From: Engraulis encrasicolus
Taxonomy: Eukaryota; Chordata; Actinopteri; Clupeiformes; Engraulidae
Length of the DNA: 64,000 bases
Assembly: GCF_034702125.1 (NCBI RefSeq)
Contig: NC_085866.1
Location: forward strand, 14,071,564-14,135,563
Direction: 5' to 3'
Part shown: piece after piece, positions 36,725 to 47,841 of the stretch
How the letters are laid out: the number at the start of each line of letters is the position of its first letter
Numbering within the stretch: the first letter of the stretch is position 1
Position numbers and translations under genes: made by a program
Notes under the pieces: model-generated
Told to the model about the DNA's origin: nothing
Seen by the model: the letters and a program-made list of their open reading frames with translations, nothing else
The model's database searches: none

Positions 36725-39345
36725 ATGTTTTGAGTTAGTGCAGGTTGAAAGTTCAGTCACAAAATAGTAGTGCAGGTGGAATGTTCAGTCGCAGATATGG
36801 TGGTGGGGGATGAGGGGGGGGGAGGTTGTCAGTGGCCTTGCTGGCTGGAGGCTGACAGTGGAGGGAGAGTGGGTTGAGTGTTCAGTATCTTGATTGCTTG
36901 GTGCATTGTGCTGCTCGCCAGCCTGGTGGTACGGGAACGGAGGCGCCTGTACCTCTTTCCAGAGGGCAGGAGGCTGAACAGTTTGTGTGCAGGGTGGCTT
37001 GTGTCTTTGATGATCATCAGTGCTTTCCGGGTGAGGCGTGTGGTGTAAATGTCCTGCAGGGAGGGGAGTGGTACTCCAATGATCTTCTTCGCTGTGTTCA
37101 CAACACGCTGGAGCGTCTTCCTGTTTTTCTCCGTGCAGCTTCCTCCCCACACTGTGATGCAGTTGGACACGACGCTCTCTATGGTTCCTCTGTAGAATGT
37201 TGTCATGATGGAGGGTGTAGCACTTGCCTTCTTTAGTTTGCGCAGGAAGTAGAGACGCTGATGGGCCTTCTTCGCCAGTGATGTAGTGTTGGTGGTCCAA
37301 GAGAGGTCGTCGCCGATGTGCACTCCAAGGAACTTGGTGCTGTTCACTCTCTCCACAGCATCGCCGTCGATGGTCAGTGGTGGCAGTTGTTTTTGGACCC
37401 TTTGAAAGTTGACAACAATCTCCTTGGTCTTGTTGACATTCAGCAGGAGGTTGTTGTCTTTGCTCCATCTGGCCAGCAGGTCTACTTCTTCTCTGTAGTG
37501 AGTCTCATCGCCCTTGGTGATGAGGCCCACCAGTGTTGTATCATCCGCAAACTTCACTAGATGGTTAGTGCTGTGGGTCGTTGTGCAGTCGTGTGTCAGC
37601 AGCGTGAACAGCAGGGGGCTGAGAACACAACCTTGCGGAGCCCCCGTGCTCAGGGTCAGGGTGCTTGATGTGTTATTCCCTACCCGTACTGCTTGTGGTC
37701 TTTGCATCAGGAAGTCCAGCAGCCAGTTGCAGAGGGAGGTGCTGAAACCTAGTTTGTCCAGTTTTCTGATGAGTTGTTGTGGTATTATGGTATTGAATGC
37801 TGAACTGAAGTCAATGAACAGCATTCTCACATATGAGTCTTTATTGTCCAAGTGGGTGAGGGCTGGATGGAGGGCAGAGCAAATTGCATCCTCCGTGGAT
37901 CGCTTGGCTCGGTATGCGAATTGGTAGGGGTCCAGGGTGGGGGGTAGGGTGGCTTTGATGTGTGACAGGACTAGCCGTTCGAAGCACTTCATGATTATGG
38001 GCGTCAGTGCTACTGGACGGTAATCATTGAAGCATGATGGTGATGATTTCTTCGGCACAGGTATGATGGTAGCAGCTTTGAAAAGTGATGGGATGACTGC
38101 TTGCTCCAGAGAGATGTTAAAGATGTCTGTGAAGACATCCTTCAGCTCTTCTGCACAATCCTTCAACACTCGGCCAGGTATGTTGTCTGGGCCAGCTGCT
38201 TTGCGTGGGTTGATGGTGGCCAGTGTCCTCTTCACACTGGCAGAGGACAGGTAAAGGGGTTGATCATGGGGGGGAGGGGGAGTTTTCTGTGGGTGAGTGT
38301 CATTTTGTGCTTCAAAGCGGGCAAAGAAACTGTTCAGGTCGTTTAGCAGAGAGGTGTTGTTGTCACAGCTCCGTGGTGCAGGCTTATAGTCCGTGATGGC
38401 CTGTATGCCCTGCCACAGGCTCTGTGCATCTCTGCTGTCTTTGAAGTGTGTTGTTATTTTGTCCGAGTATTCCTTTTTTGCTTTCCCGATGCCCTGGGAC
38501 AGGTTTAACCTTGCTGTTTTTAGGCCAGCTACGTCTCCTGCTCTGAAGGCTTTGTCTCTGGCCCTCAGCAGTCGGTGAACGTCTCCTGTGAACCATGGCT
38601 TCTGGTTGGCCCTGGTGGTGATGTGTTTTATTTCTGTAACATCATTGATGCATATTTTGTGATGTAGGAGGTCACAGTGTCTGTATACTCCTCAATGTCA
38701 ATGTGATTGCTGTGGGTGGCAGATGTTTTGAAAATGTCCCAATCTGTGGTTTCAAATCAGTCTTGTAGTCATGGGATGGCCCCCTCTGGCCATTTTCTCA
38801 CCTCCTTCTGAACTGGTTTGGTGAGTTTTGCCCTTTGTCTGTAAGCTGGCAGTAGCAGGATCGTTATGTGGTCTGATGTTCCAATGTGGGGGATGGGCTT
38901 TGCCTTGTATGCTCCCTTCTGATTTGAGTAAACAAGGTCCAGGGTGTTTTGTTGTCTTGTTGGGAAGTTGACATGTTGATGAAATTTTGGAAGTACTGTT
39001 TTGAGATTTCCATGGTTGAAATCTCCCAGGACCACTGTGAAGGCATCTGGGTGTGCATCTTGTTGTTCACTGATGCCCCGATGCAGCTCGTTCAGTGCCT
39101 CGCTTCTGACGCTGTTGTTGTTGCTGGGTGCGAGGTACACAGCGACTAATATGATAGCGGATATTTCTCTGGGTAAATAGAAGGGTCGACACTTGATGAT
39201 CATGAACTCCACTAGTGGAGAGCAGTGCCTCTGTACTACCGTAACATTATTGCACCAAGCATCATGTGTGTAGACACATATTCCTCCCCCTCGTTTTTTC
39301 GTTTTCTCAAGATGTCTCCCAAGTGTCAGAAGCATATCAAGTTGT
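36101..39345 (-). mobile_element. CR1/Rex1/L2-like LINE, 5'-truncated and decayed
   Basis: Read on the minus strand, 39335-38769 encodes the C-terminal part of an AP-type endonuclease (GGGICVYTHDAWC, VVLGDFNHGN, GTSDH). 38235-36829 encodes a reverse transcriptase of about 468 residues with [30 protein letters not shown] and the catalytic KFADDT. The two parts are out of frame with each other, with extra frame breaks around 38.3-38.7 kb. The 3'UTR holds (TG)n blocks and ends AATAAAACCTACTTGAC with a (TTGAC)n tail at 36101-36127, the typical end structure of CR1/L2-type elements. Confidence 0.9.
36473..36722. repeat. (TG)n blocks in the LINE 3'UTR
   Basis: Three TG runs separated by tttagtgca... 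units, i.e. partial tandem copies of LINE 3'UTR sequence. Confidence 0.9.
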
Positions 39346-40815
39346 TAAACACACGTTTTCAAAAGTAGGGAACTCAAGCTCAATTGGAATAGTTACACCA
39401 TAGTAACTGTATACCACCAACTCTTTAATGACGTAGAATTGGTTGTAATTGATTATTTCAGCACACTTACGTGTATATTTGGAGCAAGACAAAATATACT
39501 ACAAAGTGTAAGATGCTGACTCTTTTAAGCGTTGCATTAACACCTTCATTTACTGTGTATGCACAATTTCAAAATTGATTAAAAAAAAAAAAAAAAAAAC
39601 TCTATCCAGTTTTATGTTTTGATCAGCACAATCTGCTGTAGGTGTAATGTTGAATTCACTTCACTCAAGGGCTAGTTGGTTGGTTGAACACAAATGACAC
39701 ATTTTATTCATATTCAACAAAGTTGTATTTTTATTGAAAGCTTTCAAAGTGACTCAGACTGAACCATGTTTTAATAATTTGAGTTCTTAGAACACACCAC
39801 AGTTCCGCCTCACTTTCCAAAGCTGTGAAAATGCATTCTTGAAACACTCATTTTCATTGTTTCCAAGTTGCTACTGCTATAGATGACATCTTACATTCAT
39901 AGACAGCAACAGGACTAGTGACCAGACCTGCTAATTCTGGGTAATCTACCGTAAATCCAGTAAGACAGTGAATTACCAAATAACGATATGAATATGAATA
40001 GATATAATATATTGTAAAACATAAACAAATGAAGAGTTCAGATGCAAAACCCCCTAAGTGCCATTTCAGAAAATAATCTTAATTCATTTTTATTTAATAC
40101 AAAGCTATCAAAATTGCATATTTTTTCATTTTATTTATGTAATATAACTATTTATATGTATTATAAAGTACATTAATGTAAACCAAACCAACAATGGGGT
40201 TCTCTAAAAATATAAAAGCGCAGGTCTTCAGAAATGGAGTTAGGGGGTTTTGCATTTGAACTCTTCAAATATAGATAATATCATTCTATGTACATTTCAC
40301 AAGAATGAAGCCATTTACAAAATTCTTAAAAAAAATAGCAATAAATATATAAATAAAAGCAAGATGTACAAAAAGGTTTTTTGTACAGACTGTGCATTAA
40401 CTCTTAGTGATAATCAACACCATGATTTGACACAAATCAACTTGAAAATAAAAGTGCAAAAAAAAGAGAGATGAATACAATGAAAGTGCTTTTTCAAAAA
40501 TCAAAAAACATTTATTAAGGTTTAAAAATGTATGACGTGTATGACGTGATCTCAAAAAAAAAAAAAAGTTCAATGTTGAGTAAAAAAAAGTCCATCATTT
40601 TTAAGGCTCTGCGTTGGGTTTTGCTCCTGCATGTTGATTTGGTCTTCTTCTTCAGTCTTCCTAACTGTTCAGTCCGATGCCATCAGAGGTGATTAAAAAA
40701 AAACTTCTGTCTTCTGTGAAGGTGTTTGACGATGAAGATGAAACTCTTCCATGTGGGTCCCTCTTGGCTGGTCTTCTTGGATCATCTCGAGTGTGTGGGT
40801 CGGGTCTGGTCTGGT
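39346..40815. other. Intergenic, AT-rich
   Basis: No coding exon visible apart from possible 3'UTR of the next minus-strand gene. On the minus strand an AATAAA lies at about 40511-40516 (tttatt on plus). Confidence 0.5.
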
Positions 40816-40926
40816 CTAGGTGGGGCTGGTCTGTAGTTCTCTGGTCTCCGGTCTTGATTGGCTCTCGTCATCATCAGGTGTCCACATCGTATTCTGGTCC
40901 TGCATGCCACCAACAGGGAATACCGC
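40816..40926 (-). CDS. Possible alternative terminal exon of the 42-47 kb gene
   Basis: A strong acceptor (CTTGTATTGCAG|) opens 36 codons, AVFPVGGMQDQNTMWTPDDD onward, then TAG, with a polyadenylation signal 300 nt on. It could be spliced in phase 0 from a weak donor (AGC|GTGATG) inside the last exon of the upstream gene. Neither RNA nor homology is available to confirm it. Confidence 0.3.
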   Translation of the reverse strand, partial: AVFPVGGMQDQNTMWTPDDDESQSRPETRELQTSPT

Positions 40927-41175
40927 CTGCAATACAAGACAGATCATAGACAGAGAGGGAGGGGTGCAGAGCTTGGGTAGAGGACATTTGAGTAAAATAG
41001 GGCATTCGCCAAGGAGAACCATTCGGCAATCCCCACTGAATTTCATTAAGGTGATTTCAGATTGTCAGATAAAAACCACACAGACTTCCTGCGCTAGTAG
41101 GTCTAGTTCTGATGTCATGAAGGCTATGATGTTACGATCACTTCCAGATAATCTTATTTAGGACTATTATTATTC

Positions 41176-41177
<2 letters not shown>

Positions 41178-41227
<50 letters not shown>
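41178..41227. repeat. (GT)n microsatellite
   Basis: About 24 units. Confidence 0.95.
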
Positions 41228-41230
<3 letters not shown>

Positions 41231-41309
41231 TGACGTGAAGCCTGGGCAATTGGCACCGTACGGCAGCCCCAGAGCTGATGTGTGAATGTGTATGTGTATC
41301 TGAAAGCAC

Positions 41310-41375
41310 TTTCAACAGTATCTTTGTGATATTGTGTTACATAAATAGCATGTTGTTGTTGTTGTTATTATTGTG
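41310..41375 (+). mobile_element. L2/RTE-like LINE 3' tail
   Basis: gaaagcactttcaacagtat ... ttacataaatagcatgttgttg with a (TTG)n tail resembles the 3' end of teleost LINEs. Only about 60 bp remain. Confidence 0.45.
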
Positions 41376-41737
41376 CTTTGTGCTTTCAACTACTACATTG
41401 AAACTAAACTCTTCCCATAACCCGTGTAAACATTAACAACTAAACCCTAGTAATTACCCCATGAAACTAACCCAAACCCATAAACTTCCTATACTTAACA
41501 AAACCCTTCCTCACCCTAACTCTGCACTAGAAGCAGATGGACCCAATTGCTAAAAAATAACTCAACCCAACACTAAAAACTAAACCCTAAAACGAAACCC
41601 TTCCAATCACTAAAATTAATCCACATTTGACTGCAAATAAAATACTCCTGAATTATAAACCTGTATAAAATCAAATAAACTCTAATTCTCAAATAAACCC
41701 CTCAATGAGACCCAAATCTAACATAAAAACTCAACCC

Positions 41738-42110
41738 TTTAAAGGAACAGTCCACCATATTTCAATAATCAAGTGGTTTCTTCTCTGACCTGAGATGAGC
41801 TCCTCCCGACCTGCCTCTTCTTCGAACACACCCCAGTCAGCAACGCGCACGGCACTAACTCGTTAGCATTGGCATGGCTCAGCTTTGCAGCCGGACGCAT
41901 TCGATGCTTTAAGTTAGAAGTGACCAATTTGGTCACTTCTAACTTAAGGCACCGAAGTGCAAAGCTGAGCCAAGCTAATGCTAACGAGTTCGTGTCACTT
42001 GCATTGCTGACTAGGTTCGTGTCCCAAGACGAGGCACGTCGGGAGGAGCTCATCTCAGGTCTGAGAAGAACACACTTGATTATTGAAACATGGTGGACTG
42101 TTCCTTTAAA
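41738..42110. mobile_element. Fold-back MITE with TTTAAA ends
   Basis: TTTAAAGGAACAGTCCACCA and its complement bound a 373-bp almost complete palindrome (arms include agttagaagtgaccaa / ttggtcacttctaact at the centre). TTTAAA/TTAA at both edges fits TTAA-targeting elements. It sits 3' of the gene ending at 42359. Confidence 0.82.
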
Positions 42111-42358
42111 GAAATAAAACACTTCTACTGTATACATTAAACCCTACCAATAACAGGAAACCAATTCACACTAAACCCACACAGTAGTAAGCACTAAACT
42201 AAATGCCACTACTAAACCCTTGACTAAAAACTAAACCCTTCTGATCACCAAATTAATCCACATTAAACACAGGAAATCCAAACCCTCTTTTAAAACCTAA
42301 ATTCCCCTAAAACCATTTAATGAAACCCCCCGAAAAAAACTGAAAAGGGGAAAGGGAT

Positions 42359-42499
42359 TTAGCCGGAGGGCATCACGCTCAGCAGCTGGTCGATGCGGCA
42401 CTCCAGGCAGCTGAAGACCCTCTGGGCCAGGTGCTGGGGCTGGTGGTACGCCGACACGTCCAGGGACAGGATCTCCACCACGAAGAAGACTGCCGTAGA
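42359..42499 (-). CDS. Unknown gene, coding exon 14
   Basis: Acceptor TTCCAG|. STAVFFVVEILSLDVSAYHQ to QLLSVMPSG, TAA at 42359-42361. Confidence 0.82.
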   Translation of the reverse strand, partial: STAVFFVVEILSLDVSAYHQPQHLAQRVFSCLECRIDQLLSVMPSG

Positions 42500-45400
42500 C
42501 TGGAATCAAAACAATCAAGTAGAAACAGCTCATGTAATCAAACAGGCTACAGGCACATACACATGTCAGGAAGGTGGCGAGTGAAGAGGATGAGGATGAT
42601 TACCTGCAGGAGCTGCCAGCACTGCGCTGCCTGGGGTGGCCAAGCCTCAGAGGGCAGGAAGGACTGGACCACTGCTGCCAGATGATCCAGGAACCCGCCC
42701 TGTACCCGCTACAGGAGAAACAACAAAGAGTGGAGTTAGGAGGGTAACAACTGAGTAAATATACTACATGTATGCAGGTAACAAGGAGTGAGATCTGACA
42801 TGACGTACAGGGACCAGCTGCACAACAGCCCCAAAGTCTCTGAGGAGGAGAAGCTCAAAGACCACATCCAGGAGGTTGAACTGGTGGACCTAAAATCAAA
42901 GGGATATACAGTATGCAGATTATTTGCAAATACATCATCTTAAATATGGAATTGTGAGCCAGTGTGTAAAAATAGCTCGACGTACCCCAACCTCCAGGAG
43001 CTCAGTGGTCGCGGTGAGAGTCTGTGTCTGGGCGAAGGCCACCAACGCGTCAAAGGCCTGCTGAGTTGCACCAGCATCCTGAAGAGAGACAGCGGAACAA
43101 AGCAGAGAGGACTTCTGTTTATTTTCGTAACATTTCGGGCCACCACGGCCGTTCCTCCTTGCCCTACATGAACTTTACTCTTTGATCCTGCACCCGACAA
43201 AAAGGAATTGGATGTGCGTGAGATCTGACTGGGATTCGTAGGGATTCTTACTTGACATGCACAACTTGACATGCACAGCAAGCCAGTTAGGTAAATCCAG
43301 CCCTGTGACATGACATCGTCTCTGAAAGTATTACCTTTCCGTTGAGGGCGGCCATGTTCTTCAGGAGCATGGACCCTGTCACGGCGATGTAGTTGGCCGT
43401 CTCTGGCTGCGCAAGCAAGACCTACACAAAGCAAAACATTTTCAATGTCATCGCAATCACTGAGAATATTTCTGTGAGTTTTCAGAATATTGGCTGTTGT
43501 ACTCACAGTGCAGGCTTCCCTCAGTCCTCCAAGCCTCAGGTGGAAGTCCTCCAGACCGGTGGACTGGAAGAGGTAGCTATGGAGGGGCACCACAACATGT
43601 TGTAGTGAGATTAACAAATGCTTTTTTTAGTCAACACAACACAACAGTCACTTAAGAGTCATAAGCCCGATTCGGACGGGACTTTTATTACCTATGGACC
43701 CCCGGTAATTCGGAATAATTACGGAGAATGTCTGAGTTCTTAGTCCTGTGCGAATGTGCCATGTCCGCGATTTGTGAGGTAATAATTCCGCCGCGAATTA
43801 CCTACTGTATTTCGGCGAAACACAGACGTCCTGGGGTAATTTCACATAGGCGGGCCGTCTATAATGTCTGTGAATTGAGTGAATAACAGACGTTTATTTA
43901 TCCTGTCCGAATGCGCCCCGAAAAATCACTGAGGTCCAGGGGTAATTGCGAATTACCAGGGGTCCATAGGTAATATTTATCCCGTGCGAATCGGACTATA
44001 GAAGCCCCTTTTCCTCCAGAATGCATCTTCTGATTCTCTTTCACATGCTGACCCAAATTCACAAGCTGCATACTTACAACACAGAGGGAACCTGGCTAGC
44101 AAGAGGGGCAGCAGCAGAGTGGTCACCACAGCAACCAACAGCTTCAGCACCAGCGGCAGACTCGTCGGCAGGGGCGGAGTCGTTGTCAGCAGGGGCAGAG
44201 TTGTCGTCACCAGGGGCGGAGTCGTCATCAGGGTCGGAGTCGTCGTCAGCAGCAGCGTCGTGGTGGTGGTCAGGAGCAGTGTCGTCGTCAGCAGCAGCAG
44301 CGTCGTCGTCATCGTCAGGAGCAGTGTCGTCGTCAGCAGCAGCAGCGTCGTCGTCAGGGGCAGAGTCGTCAGCAGCAGCGTCGTCGTCGTCAGGGGCGGA
44401 GTCGTCGTCAGCAGCAGCGTCGTCGTCAGGGGCAGAGTCGTCGTCAGGGGCAGAGTCGTCGTCAGGGACGGAGTCGTCGTCAGCAGCAGCGTCGTCCTCG
44501 TCAGCAGCAGCGTCGTCCTCGTCAGCAGCAGGGTCGTCGTGGTCAGGGGCGGAGTCGTCGTCAGCGGGGGCAGGGTCGTCGTCACCAGGATACCAGTCGA
44601 GCTCCAGGAGTCCAGCACTGTCGTCAGTAGCGTCCGGCTGAGGCATGAACAGGTCCAGCGGCATCAGGAGAGTGCTGGTCGTCTCCAGGCGGGTCCACAT
44701 CCCAGCTGCATCCATGGACAGACCCCTGCACGTGGTGGTTGTCTCGGCATGCTATTGCACACATTCATGGTACGGTACAAGAACATGATGCTGTTATTAA
44801 AGATTTCCATACATAATAAATGACTTACAATAAATCATTTGAATGACTTAAGTGACAATACCAGGAGTCCTCCGATGTCCATGACAGTGGTCATCTGCAT
44901 CTGCATGTGGGAGTACAACCCTATGATGCCTCCGCAGTATCGCTGCAATGACAAAAAAAAACAAAAAAAAACACACAAAATGCTTAAGAGCTGCTAGACC
45001 TGCTACTCATAAATACGTACAGTGTGTGCGCAGGATATGTAGATAACTTGTTCAGATCTATTGCTCTCTCCAGCTTAAGTACATGTATTACTACCTCAAC
45101 GACGGTGACCAACTCCCCATTGGCGTGTGGCCCAACGATCCCCTGGAATGAAGAAAAACAGCTGAGTCTCATTGGAACAACGCTAGATATGACAGCTACA
45201 GGATAGATACCACAGCTACTCATCACAGTGCTAAGCAGAGGCCTTTCATAAAAGTAAAACAAAGTAAAATACCCTATTATGAATATACAATAATTCAATT
45301 TAGAAAAAAAAGAATAAATAATAAATAAATAAATAAATAAACCCACAACATATTTAAGGCTACTAGGTTAGTATATGCAGTTATAATCAAACCATGTTAA

Positions 45401-46982
45401 AGTCTTTGCAAGATAGAATACCTCTGCTGTCTGCTGGTAACAGGTGTTGGTGAGGTACCAGTACCTCCTCAGGTAGGGGCCCTCACGCCACTCCTCACAC
45501 CTCAGCTTCACCTCCACCCACTACAGCACACATGTGGACACAAGCAGAGGCAGATATACCAGGTCATAACAAGTAAAGCATTGCTACAACCGTGCTACAT
45601 TATGTTATTATCTTAAACCTGGAAAGATTAGCCAACAGCATATATAAGATGAGTTTTGGGAACAGGGAGAAGGAGCAACATGGTAGGGCTTTTACTTTGA
45701 TACAGTTTGTCTGCCGCTAAAGAAGACTAGACAGGGGGACCAGAGGCCATAGAGATAGTAATACTTCATCTCGCTTGATCTCTTCCTTGCTCGTTTACTC
45801 ACAACACATAACATACTGTATACATTTCAATGACAGTACAGTATGTCTGTTACTCACCATCAGACCCTTGGAGAAAAGCTGAACATAAATCCAGCAAATA
45901 GGTAGATCTAAATAGATATCTGTGTGTCTATGTTACTCTCCGTCAATAGTAAGATTTTGTATTCTCTCTGATCATACCCTTGGATAAGAAATCACCATAG
46001 ACACAGTAGTAGATCTATAGACATCTATATACTGTCTGTTTATGTTACTCACCATGACACCCTGGCGGAAGACCTCCGAGAACTCGAATCCCATCATCTG
46101 GCACATGCCCTGGACTGTCCCCGTCGGAGGCTGCAATCAAGTCACATCACACAAAAGCATTCATTAAAACATGGGTATGGTGGTCTTGAAATCACAAGAT
46201 CATACACAAAAACAATGACTAGGCAAAAATCAAATGGGCTGATAATAAAATGATCATACCTCGAACAGGACCAGCTGTCCTCTGGCCACATGCTGATATG
46301 TGAAGGTAAAAAAGAGAGATGTTTAATATCTAGGCCACTGAATATACACATATTGACATGTCAACAGATTTTAAAGGTACTGCTTGTCTATCAATGCCTG
46401 AGTATCACTCTGACTCACCGCCTGGGTGCTCTGGCGCAATCCAATGGTGGTGGCTGCAAGACAATTGCAAAAACTATTAGATGATCGATAGGTCTAAGTC
46501 TGTTGAGGTATACTGTATCAACATGCACGTAGTTCATAATGATAAGGAAGGCCCAAGAGTTACACTTGTCAACATTCAAATTGGTTACTCTTCTTACCCT
46601 CGATCCAGTCCACCTGGATGTCCACCTCCGCAGTTTCCCTCTCCGCCTGGATCCCGGCCTCGCTCGTTGCCCAGACTGCTTGGGTCTCAGCCTCCACCGT
46701 TCCTCTCACCGCCTGGATTCCGGCCTCAGCCGTTCCCCAGACAGCTTGGATCCCGGCTTCGGCCGTCACCCGCCCAGCCTGGGTTGCCGCCTCCGCCGTT
46801 GCTGGCTCTGCCTGGGTCGCCACCTCCGCGGTCAGGCACTCAGTCTGGCTCGCCATCTCCGAAGTCGGCCACTCCGTCTGGGTCGCCATCTCCGCCGTCT
46901 CCTTCTCTTGGGTACCTGAAAAGCACCACAACGCCCATCTCCTCTGCTGCGCGGCTCGGCGCCTGCTGCTTCGGGATGGCAT
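42359..46982 (-). CDS. Unrecognised protein with 11-residue repeats and an Asp/Ala-rich region (14 exons)
   Basis: I do not recognise this gene. Fourteen exons with canonical GT-AG borders and fully consistent phases give 669 codons and a stop, so it is real coding sequence, not a chance assembly. The N-terminus (MPSRSSRRRAAQQRRW) leads into 8-9 copies of an 11-residue repeat of the form ATQAxxxTAEA. Small exons follow with QGMCQMMGFEFSEVFRQGVM, WVEVKLRCEEWREGPYLRRY and RYCGGIIGLYSHMQMQMTTV. Residues about 254-478 come from one 674-nt exon whose middle is DDDSAPDDDAAA-type low complexity. The C-terminal 190 residues are Leu/Ala/Val-rich and look helical (inference), ending DQLLSVMPSG. No signal peptide or clear membrane span. 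Most introns are phase 0. A TATA box lies about 500 bp upstream of the ATG. Confidence 0.85.
42604..42708 (-). CDS. Unknown gene, coding exon 13
   Basis: 35 codons, RVQGGFLDHLAAVVQSFLPS then EAWPPQAAQCWQLLQ; donor GTAATC. Confidence 0.82.
42809..42889 (-). CDS. Unknown gene, coding exon 12
   Basis: 27 codons, VHQFNLLDVVFELLLLRDFG then AVVQLVP; donor GTACGT. Confidence 0.82.
42986..43078 (-). CDS. Unknown gene, coding exon 11
   Basis: 31 codons, DAGATQQAFDALVAFAQTQT then LTATTELLEVG; donor GTACGT. Confidence 0.82.
43335..43421 (-). CDS. Unknown gene, coding exon 10
   Basis: 29 codons, VLLAQPETANYIAVTGSMLL then KNMAALNGK; donor GTAATA. Confidence 0.82.
43507..43576 (-). CDS. Unknown gene, coding exon 9
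   Basis: Completes a Phe codon, then YLFQSTGLEDFHLRLGGLRE and ACT; donor GTGAGT. Confidence 0.82.
43663..43997. repeat. MITE with GCCCGATTCGGACGGG ends
   Basis: Inverted ends around TCCGATTCG(G/C)ACGG, and an interior rich in GGTAATTCG/CGAATTACC, in the intron between coding exons 8 and 9 of the unknown gene. Confidence 0.65.
44078..44751 (-). CDS. Unknown gene, coding exon 8 (acidic low-complexity)
   Basis: The phase-0 acceptor is ATAG|CATGCC and the donor TT|GTAAGT. It opens HAETTTTCRGLSMDAAGMWT, passes LLELDWYPG, then runs about 150 residues of Asp with Ala, Pro and Ser before EAVGCCGDHS and SQVPSV. The GAC/GTC repeat keeps several frames open on both strands; only this frame meets both splice phases. 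Confidence 0.78.
44862..44942 (-). CDS. Unknown gene, coding exon 7
   Basis: 27 codons, RYCGGIIGLYSHMQMQMTTV then MDIGGLL; donor GTATTG. Confidence 0.82.
45095..45142 (-). CDS. Unknown gene, coding exon 6
   Basis: 16 codons, GIVGPHANGELVTVVE; donor GTAGTA. Confidence 0.8.
45321..45341. repeat. (AAAT)n microsatellite
   Basis: Five units in an intron of the unknown gene. Confidence 0.85.
45422..45520 (-). CDS. Unknown gene, coding exon 5
   Basis: 33 codons, WVEVKLRCEEWREGPYLRRY then WYLTNTCYQQTAE; donor GTATTC. Confidence 0.82.
46053..46130 (-). CDS. Unknown gene, coding exon 4
   Basis: 26 codons, PPTGTVQGMCQMMGFEFSEV then FRQGVM; donor GTGAGT. Confidence 0.82.
46260..46292 (-). CDS. Unknown gene, coding exon 3 (micro-exon)
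   Basis: 11 codons, HVARGQLVLFE; acceptor ATATCAG|, donor GTATGA. Confidence 0.75.
46419..46453 (-). CDS. Unknown gene, coding exon 2 (micro-exon)
   Basis: 35 nt: completes Ala, then TTIGLRQSTQA; acceptor TTGCAG|, donor GTGAGT. Confidence 0.75.
46598..46982 (-). CDS. Unknown gene, coding exon 1 with 33-bp repeats
   Basis: ATG at 46980-46982 opens MPSRSSRRRAAQQRRWALWC. From about residue 30 it has 8-9 copies of an 11-residue repeat (consensus ATQAxxxTAEA, first copies ATQTEWPTSEM and ASQTECLTAEV). Ends DIQVDWIE, donor GTAAGA. Confidence 0.8.
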
Positions 46983-47478
46983 TACTAGTCCAAGCAAGCT
47001 CTATAAAAAGCGTCAATTTACCTTAAGGAGCCTAAAAGTTTGTAAAATTGCTACTTTCCGAGCTAAGTATTTGGGCTAAGTCCAATTTAGGCTACAATGT
47101 CAGTGAAATAAGCCAAACAATCCCAATGTGAGCTGTTATGTCTATTTTAAAAGACCTAATTAACGGAGCTGACAACTAACAACAATAACTAAACGAAAAC
47201 AATAATATTAGTGAGAAACCGGCTAACTAATTTAGCTAAATCAAATTAGCTGTACTAGTCAGCACACGGATCTCAAGAAAACAATGTAAATACCCGTTTG
47301 AATTAAATCTATACAAGTATACTATCAAACAGTTGGAATACCAATTATTAGAAATTAGCAATTAGCAATAGCTATTTCTGATAACGGTACAAAGAGGAAA
47401 ACTTGCGGAGCAAATTGTTTGTCGTGCGCTTCTCAAGGCTGTTCGTGAAGAACTGACCAACAGGTGCTCAGGCGCCCA

Positions 47479-47485
47479 TTTTATA
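47479..47485 (-). promoter_or_regulatory. TATA box of the unknown gene
   Basis: Minus strand CTATAAAATGGGCGCC, a near-consensus TATA box oriented toward the gene, about 500 bp before its ATG. No CpG-rich promoter is seen. Confidence 0.55.
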
Positions 47486-47841
47486 GCTGGATGCGTTCTA
47501 TTTTGAACATTCTATGAAGTGTACATTCCATTCGTAGCTACTGTCACTATGGGGTGACGTCACAATTACCCTGTAAGATTTCTGTTCAAGCATTTTGGAC
47601 TGAAAGCTGCTAAAAACGCAAAAATGAATTGTGGACCACAATTTGTGGTGCAGACACGAAGCTTGAAGAGAAGTGGTTCAAATAAAGCTAGCGTTTTGCA
47701 ATAAATATGAATCATTTCCAATCCGCCAGTATTGCTTTTCTAGTTTTTGTCCTTTTTCAATGGAATCTCAAAAGGTAACATTTACCGGTAAACATTCTTA
47801 ATGTGTTTTGAAGTCTTGACAGTAGGCTAGGCCTAGTGTAG

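Noticed and set aside
36829..39335. Intact autonomous LINE
   Set aside because: 5'-truncated inside the endonuclease, and endonuclease and RT parts are in different frames.
44078..44728. Acceptor CGTGCAG|GGG for the acidic exon
   Set aside because: Looks stronger than ATAG|CAT, but from the preceding phase-0 exon it leads to a stop after 33 codons.
44119..44823. Plus-strand 234-codon Val/Ser-rich frame over the acidic exon
   Set aside because: Open only because the GTC/GAC repeat has no stops; the minus-strand frame fits both splice phases.
47000..47008. Plus-strand TATAAAAA near 47.0 kb as a promoter
   Set aside because: No plus-strand gene follows; the sequence lies in the 5' region of a minus-strand gene.
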